Under the pieces are notes generated by a model. The model saw only the letters and a program-made list of their open reading frames with translations. It was not told the DNA's origin and made no database searches. Positions 27,483 to 34,531 of a stretch of 64,000 bases of DNA are shown here, one piece after another. A program made the position numbers and the translations under genes. Origin of the DNA: UBA1563 sp041667115. GTDB taxonomy: Bacteria > Bacteroidota > Ignavibacteria > Ignavibacteriales > Ignavibacteriaceae. The stretch is from positions 57,871 through 121,870 of the forward strand of contig JBAYFO010000004.1 in assembly GCA_041667115.1 (NCBI GenBank), given 5' to 3'. The number at the start of each line of letters is the position of its first letter. The stretch's first letter is position 1.

Positions 27483-28268
27483 TTACTTACTGGATATTTT
27501 AATCAGCGGAGAAAATTCTTCTCTAAACTTTTCTCCTTTGTAAATAACTTGTTCTAAATACAAACCCGAAGGTGGAGCGGTGAATTTTGCCGGCTCGTTC
27601 TTAAGCGAAGTGAGATATTTTATCACATCGTTTTCGGTTAAATGATTGCGCCCAACTTCTGCGGTAACGCCAATCATTCTGCGGACTTGCTTCCACAAAA
27701 AATGTGAACCGATAATTCTGATAAGAATCAGATCGTCAATTTCAGTAAGGGTAATATTATTTATTAAAACTTTTGTTGATTTATCTTCCATATTTTTGTC
27801 GGTGAAGGAAGCGAAGTCGTGCATGCCGACAAAAAGCTGCAAAGTTGATCTCATTTTATTCGTATCGAGTTTATCTTTTATCCACCAAACAAACTGTTTC
27901 CCGAACGCGGTTCTCCGTTTAGAAATCTGATAAAGATAACTGCGCATCTCAACATCTTTGCGTGCGTGAAAATAGGGGTGCGCTTTTTCAACTTCAATAA
28001 CATTAATGTCGTAAGGAAGCAGATCGTTAAACTTCATTTTGATAATTTCGGGAGCGAGCATTGTTCGTACATCAAGCGAGGCAACTTGCCGAAGTGCATG
28101 AACACCGGCGTCGGTTCTTCCCGCTCCTTGAATATCAACTTCACGGGTGTTGAAAATATCTTCTGCAATTCGCTGTAGTGTTCCCTGGACGGTCTTGCTG
28201 TCGCGCTGTTTTTGCCAGCCGCTGTAGCGGGTGCCGTCGTACTCTATAAACATTTTAAACTTGGACAT
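27483..28268 (-). CDS. truA: tRNA pseudouridine synthase A
   Basis: Modifies uridines 38-40 of the tRNA anticodon arm. The 261-residue protein starts F-I-E-Y-D-G-T-R-Y-S-G-W and has the catalytic-Asp motif G-A-G-R-T-D-A-G-V-H-A near residue 52, then F-A-S-F-T and F-L-W-K-Q-V-R-R-M-I-G. It is the last gene of the string queE-queD-(four-helix-bundle)-truA. The heptamer array starts 14 bases before its ATG. Confidence 0.95.
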   Translation of the reverse strand: MSKFKMFIEYDGTRYSGWQKQRDSKTVQGTLQRIAEDIFNTREVDIQGAGRTDAGVHALRQVASLDVRTMLAPEIIKMKFNDLLPYDINVIEVEKAHPYFHARKDVEMRSYLYQISKRRTAFGKQFVWWIKDKLDTNKMRSTLQLFVGMHDFASFTDKNMEDKSTKVLINNITLTEIDDLILIRIIGSHFLWKQVRRMIGVTAEVGRNHLTENDVIKYLTSLKNEPAKFTAPPSGLYLEQVIYKGEKFREEFSPLIKISSK

Positions 28269-28281
28269 AACGCTCTTTTTA

Positions 28282-28309
28282 AATTAGGAATTAGGAATTA
28301 CGAATTAGG
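28282..28309. repeat. Heptamer array, truA side
   Basis: Four perfect consecutive 7-mers: AATTAGG, AATTAGG, AATTACG, AATTAGG. The stop codon of the four-helix-bundle gene (28298-28300) lies inside the array. It is the inverse of the array at 28668-28695. Confidence 0.85.
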
Positions 28310-28666
28310 AAATAATTTTGATTTCATGGTTTTAATAATTGTACCGGTTATTTTTAAGAGTTCATCACAATCATTTATAATTGATTGGAACTGTTTGTCA
28401 TCAATGTAATTTGTATCATGTAAAATTCTTAACCAATAATACGTTTCACGCGTTTCTTTATATGCAATATTTAATTTCATATAAAAATCTTTCTGAGATT
28501 GCGCTCCAATCGCTTCTTCAACATTGGCTCCGATTGAAGTTCCCGATCTCAAAATTTGTTTAGAAAGAGTAAATTCTTTCTTTTCTTCATTTAGGAATTG
28601 ATAAAGTTTTACAATCCGGATAGCGAATTGATAACTTTTCTCTTTTAGAACATTCTGTTCTTTCAT
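28298..28666 (-). CDS. Four-helix-bundle protein (23S rRNA intervening-sequence protein family), between queD and truA
   Basis: A 122-residue helical protein, paralogue of the one at 7456-7845. The signature turn R-S-G-T-S-I-G-A-N-V-E-E-A-I-G-A-Q (about residues 41-57) is followed by K-D-F-Y-M-K-L-N-I-A-Y-K-E-T-R-E-T and Y-W-L-R-I-L. The reading frame begins one or two bases inside one heptamer array and ends inside the other, so its last residues (L-F-P-N-S) are encoded by repeat. Function unknown. It looks like a cassette inserted between queD and truA. Confidence 0.82.
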   Translation of the reverse strand: MKEQNVLKEKSYQFAIRIVKLYQFLNEEKKEFTLSKQILRSGTSIGANVEEAIGAQSQKDFYMKLNIAYKETRETYYWLRILHDTNYIDDKQFQSIINDCDELLKITGTIIKTMKSKLFPNS

Positions 28667-28667
28667 T

Positions 28668-28695
28668 CCTAATTTCTAATTCCTAATTCGTAATT
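28668..28695. repeat. Heptamer array, queD side
   Basis: Four consecutive 7-mers on the plus strand: CCTAATT, TCTAATT, CCTAATT, CGTAATT. On the minus strand they read AATTACG, AATTAGG, AATTAGA, AATTAGG toward the four-helix-bundle gene. The last codons of queD lie in this array. Confidence 0.85.
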
Positions 28696-29094
28696 CTGTT
28701 CTGCGTACGAGTCTTCCGTCTCATAAATTCTTGCAGTCACTTTTTTTATGTTTGCAGGAAGAGAGAGCTTTTTTATTTCATCAACGAAGTATTTGCAAAT
28801 ATTTTCCGCGGTGGAATGAAAACCAACAACAACAGTTTTTGAATCTAATTTCTTTAATGCGTCAATCAATTCTTTATCTTCTTTATAAACCATAAAAGCG
28901 TGGTCAAGGTTCTCGATGATCGGGTTAACGATTTTTTTTACATCGTAAAAATCAATTAACATCCCTTGCTCGTCGGGTTCGCCTTCAATTTCAAGGCGGA
29001 GTTTGTACGAGTGTCCGTGCAGGTTTTTACATTTTCCTTTGTGGAACGGGAGCCGGTGTCCCATTTCCCAATCGAATGCTTTAGCTATTTTCAT
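28669..29094 (-). CDS. queD: 6-carboxy-5,6,7,8-tetrahydropterin synthase
   Basis: Second step of queuosine precursor synthesis, converting dihydroneopterin triphosphate. The zinc-binding histidines are visible in M-G-H-R-L-P-F-H and N-L-H-G-H-S-Y. D-H-A-F-M and H-S-T-A-E-N follow, then catalytic R-I-Y-E-T. I chose the ATG at 29094 (MKIAKAFDW), which has AAGGTG upstream and overlaps the queE stop by one base. The last eight residues (N-Y-E-L-G-I-R-N) and the stop are encoded by the heptamer array, so the native C terminus seems to have been altered. Confidence 0.92.
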   Translation of the reverse strand: MKIAKAFDWEMGHRLPFHKGKCKNLHGHSYKLRLEIEGEPDEQGMLIDFYDVKKIVNPIIENLDHAFMVYKEDKELIDALKKLDSKTVVVGFHSTAENICKYFVDEIKKLSLPANIKKVTARIYETEDSYAEQNYELGIRN

Positions 29095-29732
29095 TATACA
29101 CCTTTCTGTTCCGGATGCCAAATAAATTTGTGCATCTGCAGTTGAAATCTTATTTGTAAGTTATCTTCTAAAATCCATGCTACCGCGGTTGGCGGTTCAA
29201 GTTTACCGAACACAACGGAGAAGAGAATTTCACACTTGTTTTGCAAATCATACTTAATAAGAATGGTTTTCGTCCATTCATAATCTTCGCGCGAGCCGAG
29301 AACGAATTTTACTTCATCACTTTTTTTAAGGAACGGAATATTCTCGTAAAGATTTTTCTTCTCCATATTGCTTGAAGGAGTCTTCAAATCCATAATAATT
29401 TTTACCCGCTGATCGACGCGCTCAATCGGCAGACTTCCGCCGGTTTCAAGAAGAACTTCGTAACCGGCATCGCAAAGCAATTTCATCAAATCTAACGATT
29501 CACTTTGCACCAAAGGTTCGCCGCCGGTAAGTTCAACTAAGTTGCAGTTATATTTTTTTACTTCGGCGAGAATTTCTTCAAGCGAAAGGTCTTTTCCGTC
29601 GTAAAACGCATATTCCGTATCGCAGTAAGAGCAGCGCAAGTTACAGTAGGTTAAACGGATGAAAACGCATGGAAGTCCCGCTTTAGTGCTTTCGCCCTGG
29701 ATGGAGTGATATATTTCGTTTACTTTGAGCAT
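29094..29732 (-). CDS. queE: 7-carboxy-7-deazaguanine synthase
   Basis: A radical SAM enzyme that contracts the ring of carboxytetrahydropterin in queuosine synthesis. The iron-sulfur motif C-N-L-R-C-S-Y-C lies near residue 28, and L-V-E-L-T-G-G-E-P near residue 64. The ATG at 29732 begins the conserved N-E-I-Y-H-S-I-Q-G-E. A longer frame upstream is not conserved-looking and would run through a repeat. The stop overlaps the queD start. Confidence 0.93.
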   Translation of the reverse strand: MLKVNEIYHSIQGESTKAGLPCVFIRLTYCNLRCSYCDTEYAFYDGKDLSLEEILAEVKKYNCNLVELTGGEPLVQSESLDLMKLLCDAGYEVLLETGGSLPIERVDQRVKIIMDLKTPSSNMEKKNLYENIPFLKKSDEVKFVLGSREDYEWTKTILIKYDLQNKCEILFSVVFGKLEPPTAVAWILEDNLQIRFQLQMHKFIWHPEQKGV

Positions 29733-29744
29733 AAATTTGCACTG

Positions 29745-29752
29745 CAAATATA
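29745..29752 (-). promoter_or_regulatory. Possible queE -7 box
   Basis: TATATTTG on the minus strand, 13 bases before the ATG. No TTG lies at the right distance upstream. If used, the mRNA would be nearly leaderless. Confidence 0.3.
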
Positions 29753-29788
29753 CGGGAAATAGGGCTTGGACGAGCATTTTTAAAATCA

Positions 29789-29816
29789 CAAAAGACAAAT
29801 CCCAAAAATCAAATAA
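29789..29816. repeat. Solo CAAAnnn heptamer array
   Basis: CAAAAGA, CAAATCC, CAAAAAT and CAAATAA start at 29789, 29796, 29803 and 29810, exact 7-bp spacing. It belongs to the same word family as the arrays around the carA/carB insertion and after msrB. No inverted partner lies nearby. Confidence 0.65.
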
Positions 29817-29964
29817 TTTTTCAGACATTCGGCCCAACCATCACCCCAATCAGTCATTCATCCAATCATCCATGCCTTTAGCATATATAACGCACTCCGT
29901 TTTTTTAGCACTGCGTAAGTTGTTAATTTGTTATTGTATTTATTCAAAATTGAAACTACCCCTA

Positions 29965-30900
29965 ATGAAAATAATTGAAATTGAAAACCTGAGGAAAGAT
30001 TTCTCAACTTCTTTCGGGAAGAAAAAACTGACCGCGCTAAATGATGTAACCTTATCGGTTGAGCAAGGAACGATCTTTGGCTTGCTGGGGCAAAACGGCG
30101 CGGGCAAAACTACGTTGATAAAAGTTTTGCTTGGAATTGTTTATCCAACTTCTGGTTCATGTAAAATGTTCGAAGAAGATTTTACAAACATTCACTTGAA
30201 AAAGAGAATCGGTTTTTTGCCGGAGAATCATAAATTCCCAAACTACATGACCGGGAAAGAAGTCTTAACATTTTTCGGCAAGTTAAGCGGATTGGAAAAT
30301 CTTTATCTCGCAAAACGGATTGACGAAATGCTCGACCTTGTTCAAATGACAAAGTGGAGCAAAAGCAAGATTAAAACCTACTCAAAAGGAATGATGCAGC
30401 GTCTTGGGCTGGCGCAGGCAATGCTGAACAATCCCGATCTTCTTTTTCTTGATGAACCAACCGACGGCGTTGATCCTATTGGGCGAAAAGAGATTCGCAA
30501 CGTATTGCTCGCTTTAAAAGAAGGGGGCAAGACTATTTTTCTAAACAGCCATTTGCTGTCGGAAGTTGAGTTGATTACCGACCGCGTTGCGGTGCTTCAT
30601 AAAGGAAAAATTATCCGTGAAGGCAATGTACTCGAATTGACAAAAAAGAAAGAGGAGTACAAAATTGTTGTGGATGCAGATCTCGATATTATTCTTAATA
30701 ATGATATCAAAGAAAAATATGCGCTGCAAAAAGTCTCTTCGTCGGTGTATCTCTTTCACGTAGATGAAGAAAGACCGGTGAATGATTTCGTAGATCATCT
30801 GCGAAGCAAAGGAGTATCAATTAAAGAAATGGCGCAGGAAAAAAATTCGCTTGAAGATGTATTTATTTCGCTGGTTCAAGCAGAGGAGAAACGATCATGA
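29965..30900 (+). CDS. ABC transporter ATP-binding protein
   Basis: A 311-residue ATPase with Walker A G-Q-N-G-A-G-K-T-T (about residue 43), the Y-S-K-G-M-M-Q-R-L-G-L-A signature, and Walker B L-L-F-L-D-E-P-T-D-G-V-D. The C-terminal extension is typical of drug or copper-type (ABC-2) exporters. I chose the ATG at 29965 (MKIIEIENL); an upstream extension would run through heptamer and CATC-like repeats. The permease gene overlaps its stop by 4 bases. Substrate unknown. Confidence 0.88.
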   Translation: MKIIEIENLRKDFSTSFGKKKLTALNDVTLSVEQGTIFGLLGQNGAGKTTLIKVLLGIVYPTSGSCKMFEEDFTNIHLKKRIGFLPENHKFPNYMTGKEVLTFFGKLSGLENLYLAKRIDEMLDLVQMTKWSKSKIKTYSKGMMQRLGLAQAMLNNPDLLFLDEPTDGVDPIGRKEIRNVLLALKEGGKTIFLNSHLLSEVELITDRVAVLHKGKIIREGNVLELTKKKEEYKIVVDADLDIILNNDIKEKYALQKVSSSVYLFHVDEERPVNDFVDHLRSKGVSIKEMAQEKNSLEDVFISLVQAEEKRS

Positions 30901-31694
30901 AAAATATCTGGCTGATGACGCTCTACACTATGCGTGAGTCAATTTCGAAAAAAGTCTTCATCGCTTTCTCAATTTTTGTCCTGCTGATGCTTGTGGGCGT
31001 TTTCTTTGCGGCTTCGTTAGGATTGGGAGAAACGTTAAAACAAAATCCCCTGGGTTTTGACAAAATGATGATCCTCTTTAAAATGGGGACTGCAAACTTC
31101 GTTCTTAGTTTTGGATTTTTGCTTTCAATTTTTGCGTGCGCAAGCTTTATTCCATCCTTACTCGAAAAAGGAACAATCGATCTCTTTCTTTCAAAACCTA
31201 TAAGCCGCGCTCAGTTATTGTTCGGGAAATATCTCGGCGGATTGCTCATCTTTTTCGTTCACATTTTTGTGTTGATTTGCGGAATTTGGTTGATCGCGGG
31301 AATAAAGTATGGTCATTGGGACCTCTCCTTTTTTCCTTTGCTGCTCAGTTCCCTTTTCTATTTTGCCATTCTGAATGGAGTACTCCTTCTTTTCGGTGTC
31401 CTTACAAAAAGTTCGGGCATCAGCATGATGTTAGCTTATTTGTTGATGTTTGTAAGTCCGCTTTTGGCAAACCGTCAGCAAATTTTCCTCTTTCTTCAGG
31501 GGAAAGAAACCTTAAAAGCAATTGTGGATGGATTCTATTATGCGCTTCCAAAACTGCACGAAATTCAAAACATTCCCAAAATGCTTGCCCTGCATGAAGG
31601 GACCATTGAACCGCAAATACTCATCAGTTCAGCTCTTTTTTTAATGATTGTGCTGTATGCGGGATTTTATCTTTTTGAAAAGAATGACTATTAA
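30897..31694 (+). CDS. ABC-2 type transporter permease
   Basis: 265 residues with about six membrane helices and the ABC-2 arrangement: a first helix at residues 20-40, a long loop, then I-D-L-F-L-S-K-P-I-S-R, a motif shared by many ABC-2 permeases, near residue 97. Starts with ATGA overlap on the ATPase gene, so the two form one transporter. Substrate cannot be told. Confidence 0.85.
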   Translation: MKNIWLMTLYTMRESISKKVFIAFSIFVLLMLVGVFFAASLGLGETLKQNPLGFDKMMILFKMGTANFVLSFGFLLSIFACASFIPSLLEKGTIDLFLSKPISRAQLLFGKYLGGLLIFFVHIFVLICGIWLIAGIKYGHWDLSFFPLLLSSLFYFAILNGVLLLFGVLTKSSGISMMLAYLLMFVSPLLANRQQIFLFLQGKETLKAIVDGFYYALPKLHEIQNIPKMLALHEGTIEPQILISSALFLMIVLYAGFYLFEKNDY

Positions 31695-31834
31695 GTTTTC
31701 CATTATTGGATTTATTTTTTTTTAATATGAGAATTTTGAAAGAAGTAACCCCCTAAAGAGTTTGTTTCAAGTCTGTAAAAAGTGGAATAATATTTGTTAA
31801 AGTGAATTGTTTTTAAGATTAAAAGAGAAAAGAA

Positions 31835-32767
31835 ATGAACGAAAAGTTTGAAATTGAGGAACTGGTTCGCAACGCAAAAATTGCCAACGATGATGACGGT
31901 ATAAATTCTGTAGCAATAATTGGTGCTGGAATTATGGGACAAGGGATTGCTCAAACCATAGCAGCCGCAGGAATAGATGTTCTCGTAATAGAAAAAGACC
32001 AGGAACATCTTGATTACGGAAAGAGCCGGTTAGCGGAAGATATTGAACGGGAAATAAAACGCTGGGCAATGACATCTTCAGAAATGAAATCCATTCTAAG
32101 CAGAATTTCCTGGTCATTGAAATTAACCGATGCTGCCGAAACAAAATTGATCATCGAATCGGTTGACGAAAATATGGAACTGAAAAAGATTATTTTTAAG
32201 CAACTTGATAACATTGCTATGCCGGAAGCCATTTTTGTCTCAAATACTTCCACGCTTAGTTTAACGAAAATTGCCGAAGTAACGAAGCGGACTGATAAAA
32301 TTATCGGGATGCACTTTTTAAATCCTGTTCCAAAAGTTCCTCTGGTAGAATTGGTTAAAGCGTTAGACACTTCAAATGAAACGGTAGCTAAAGTTAAAGA
32401 ATTCACTACACGGATTGGAAAAACCGCCATTGAAGTTTATGAATACCCCGGTTATGTTACTACCCGCGCAATCGTTCCTTTGTTGAACGAAGCGATGTAT
32501 ATTTTACTTGAAGACATTGCGACGGCAAAAGATATCGATACTGCAATGAAACTTGGATATAATTTTCAAAACGGACCGTTGGAAATGGCTGATATGATGG
32601 GCTTGGACGAGGTCTTGGCCTGGATGGATACACTTTGGAAAACTCTTGGCGAACCGCGGTACCGCGCTTGTCCTATTTTACGAAAACTCGTTCGTGAAAG
32701 AAAACTCGGTAAAAAAACCGGAGAAGGATTTTATAAATACGACGTGAACGGAAAAATAGTGTATTAG
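31835..32767 (+). CDS. 3-hydroxyacyl-CoA (3-hydroxybutyryl-CoA) dehydrogenase
   Basis: Oxidises or forms 3-hydroxybutyryl-CoA with NAD. The 310-residue protein has an unusual 22-residue acidic lead before the Rossmann loop I-G-A-G-I-M-G-Q-G-I-A. The catalytic region reads G-M-H-F-L-N-P-V-P (His near residue 165) and E-Y-P-G-Y-V-T-T-R, with a C-terminal G-P-L-E-M-A-D-M-M-G-L-D helix. It may act in butanoate or beta-oxidation chemistry. Acetate kinase follows after a spacer with an inverted repeat. Confidence 0.88.
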   Translation: MNEKFEIEELVRNAKIANDDDGINSVAIIGAGIMGQGIAQTIAAAGIDVLVIEKDQEHLDYGKSRLAEDIEREIKRWAMTSSEMKSILSRISWSLKLTDAAETKLIIESVDENMELKKIIFKQLDNIAMPEAIFVSNTSTLSLTKIAEVTKRTDKIIGMHFLNPVPKVPLVELVKALDTSNETVAKVKEFTTRIGKTAIEVYEYPGYVTTRAIVPLLNEAMYILLEDIATAKDIDTAMKLGYNFQNGPLEMADMMGLDEVLAWMDTLWKTLGEPRYRACPILRKLVRERKLGKKTGEGFYKYDVNGKIVY

Positions 32768-32817
32768 TGAATGTTATTGAGAAAAAAGTAAATGTATTAA
32801 AACTTAAATTCAAAAGC

Positions 32818-32911
32818 ATGAGTGAGTGAGTGAATGGATGAATGGCTCAAATTTCGATTTAGTAAATGCTTTTCATGCAATCATTCAGACATTCATTCAT
32901 ACGTTGGTTTT
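32818..32911. repeat. Inverted repeat of ATGAATGG-like tetramer words
   Basis: GAGTGAGTGAGTGAATGGATGAATGG-type tetramers (from about 32820) are mirrored by CATTCAGACATTCATTCATAC (about 32883-32905) and framed by AAGCATG and CATGC. Together they form a long imperfect hairpin upstream of ackA. No ORF is inside. Confidence 0.5.
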
Positions 32912-32977
32912 GTTCAAAATTAAAATCAATTAAGGAATAAGAAATTCTTATTTGATAATGAAAGTGAAAATATAAAT

Positions 32978-34171
32978 ATGAAAGTATTAGTTTTAAATTC
33001 CGGCAGTTCATCAATTAAATATCAATTTATAGACACTGACCAAAAGTTTGCGCTTGCAAAAGGTATTGTTGATAGAATCGGAATGAGCGGTGCCGTTCTC
33101 AGCCACACAAGACACGATGGAAACAACGTTAGAATTGTAGCGGAAATTTTAGACCACGCTATGGCTATTGAATACGTGCTTGCCGTAATGCTCAGCAAAA
33201 ACCATGGAGTTATTGAAGATAAATCGGATATTGATGCGGTGGGGCATAGAGTTGTTCACGGAGGTGAATCATTTTCCGGTTCTGTGCTGATGACCGACGA
33301 AGTGATGAGCGTTCTCCAGGAAAATATTGAATTAGCGCCACTGCATAATCCTCCGAACATTAAAGGTATCCAGGCTGTTACGAGAATAATGCCGGAAACG
33401 AAACAGTGCGTTGTCTTCGATACTTCGTTCCATATTAAAATGCCGGCAAGAGCATATTTGTACGGCATTCCTTACGAACTTTATAAACGCCACAAAATTA
33501 GAAGATATGGTTTTCATGGAACTTCCCATCGGTATGTTTCTGAAATTGCCGCCTCAATGTTGGGAAAGCCGATCACAGAATTAAAAATTGTTACCGCACA
33601 TCTCGGCAACGGATGCAGCATGGCCGCAGTTGATAAAGGTATTTCTGTTGATACATCGATGGGATTTACACCCCTTGAAGGCTTATTGATGGGAACAAGA
33701 GCCGGTGATATCGATCCTTCCGTTATTCTTTATATCATGGGAAAAGAGGGACTTTCGCTTTCCGAAGCCGGCGTGTTACTGAACAAACACAGTGGACTTA
33801 TCGGTATAAGCGGAGAAAGCAGCGACATGCGCGAAATTGAAACGGCGATAGGAGAAGGAAATAAAAGGGCAAAAATCGCTTTTGATGTTTTTACGTATCG
33901 CATAAAAAAATATATCGGTGCATACGCCGCGGCTATGGGGGGAATTGATGCACTTGTTTTCACGGGCGGCATCGGTGAGAACTCTTCTCTTGTACGAAGT
34001 ACGGTTTGTACCGGACTTGAATTTCTCGGTATCGAAATCGATGAAGAAAAAAATCAAGCCAAACAAAATGAACTATCGAAAGAAGGAACAAAAGTTCACG
34101 TCCTCCGCATTCCTACAAATGAAGAATTAGTTATCGCAATGGATACTGCAGAAATAGTTTCTTCACTTTAA
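32978..34171 (+). CDS. ackA: Acetate kinase
   Basis: Makes ATP from acetyl phosphate. The 397-residue protein begins V-L-V-L-N-S-G-S-S-S-I-K-Y. R-V-V-H-G-G lies near residue 90, the F-H-G-T-S-H motif near 180, and the nucleotide segment G-N-G-C-S near 210. A later G-G-I-G-E-N-S marks the C-terminal fold. A terminator follows directly. Confidence 0.95.
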   Translation: MKVLVLNSGSSSIKYQFIDTDQKFALAKGIVDRIGMSGAVLSHTRHDGNNVRIVAEILDHAMAIEYVLAVMLSKNHGVIEDKSDIDAVGHRVVHGGESFSGSVLMTDEVMSVLQENIELAPLHNPPNIKGIQAVTRIMPETKQCVVFDTSFHIKMPARAYLYGIPYELYKRHKIRRYGFHGTSHRYVSEIAASMLGKPITELKIVTAHLGNGCSMAAVDKGISVDTSMGFTPLEGLLMGTRAGDIDPSVILYIMGKEGLSLSEAGVLLNKHSGLIGISGESSDMREIETAIGEGNKRAKIAFDVFTYRIKKYIGAYAAAMGGIDALVFTGGIGENSSLVRSTVCTGLEFLGIEIDEEKNQAKQNELSKEGTKVHVLRIPTNEELVIAMDTAEIVSSL

Positions 34172-34190
34172 GATAGAGCATTCCAACTGA

Positions 34191-34217
34191 AAGCCCGGAT
34201 TGTCTCCCGGGCTTTTC
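34191..34217 (+). terminator. Terminator after ackA
   Basis: AAGCCCGG (34191-34198) pairs with CCGGGCTT (34207-34214), followed by TTTC; the T-run is short. Confidence 0.65.
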
Positions 34218-34305
34218 ATTCCTCTGCTCGCTAAATGGCAAATTTTTGATTTTCTACCGAATTAACTTTTTAGCATTTCTTCATTTAGCTTTTATCTCTC
34301 TCAAA

Positions 34306-34335
34306 TTGCTATTCAATATGAATTAAGTATTTTTG
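34306..34335 (+). promoter_or_regulatory. Promoter upstream of the SpoIIE-type sensor operon
   Basis: TTG at 34306-34308, 19-nt spacer, TATTTTTG at 34328-34335, matching TTG-N19-21-TAnnTTTG. The implied start is about 20 nt before the 54-residue ORF. Confidence 0.6.
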
Positions 34336-34362
34336 CAATAAACAAAAGACGGTGTTGTTACT

Positions 34363-34527
34363 ATGACCGATCTCAAGAACTTAAAATATTTCTTATTCCG
34401 CAAAAGTTTTGTTTGCGTTAACAGAAACGATGTTTCAAAGCATCAGTTTAATGAAATAAAAAAAAGAGGAGCGCCTTATTCCCTCGATGATTATTCCCTT
34501 CCCATTTCGCTCCCGGACAAAAGGTGA
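34363..34527 (+). CDS. Short ORF ahead of the SpoIIE-type sensor, unknown
   Basis: 54 residues beginning MTDLKNLKYFLFRKSFV, ending just 4 bases before the ATG of the sensor gene and starting right after a good promoter. No domain is recognised and the Shine-Dalgarno site is weak. It could be a leader peptide coupling translation to the next gene, or simply untranslated leader. Confidence 0.35.
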   Translation: MTDLKNLKYFLFRKSFVCVNRNDVSKHQFNEIKKRGAPYSLDDYSLPISLPDKR

Positions 34528-34531
34528 AGTT

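Noticed and set aside
7456..28666. Diversity-generating retroelement, since Avd is a four-helix bundle of this type
   Set aside because: No reverse transcriptase, no template/variable repeat pair nearby.
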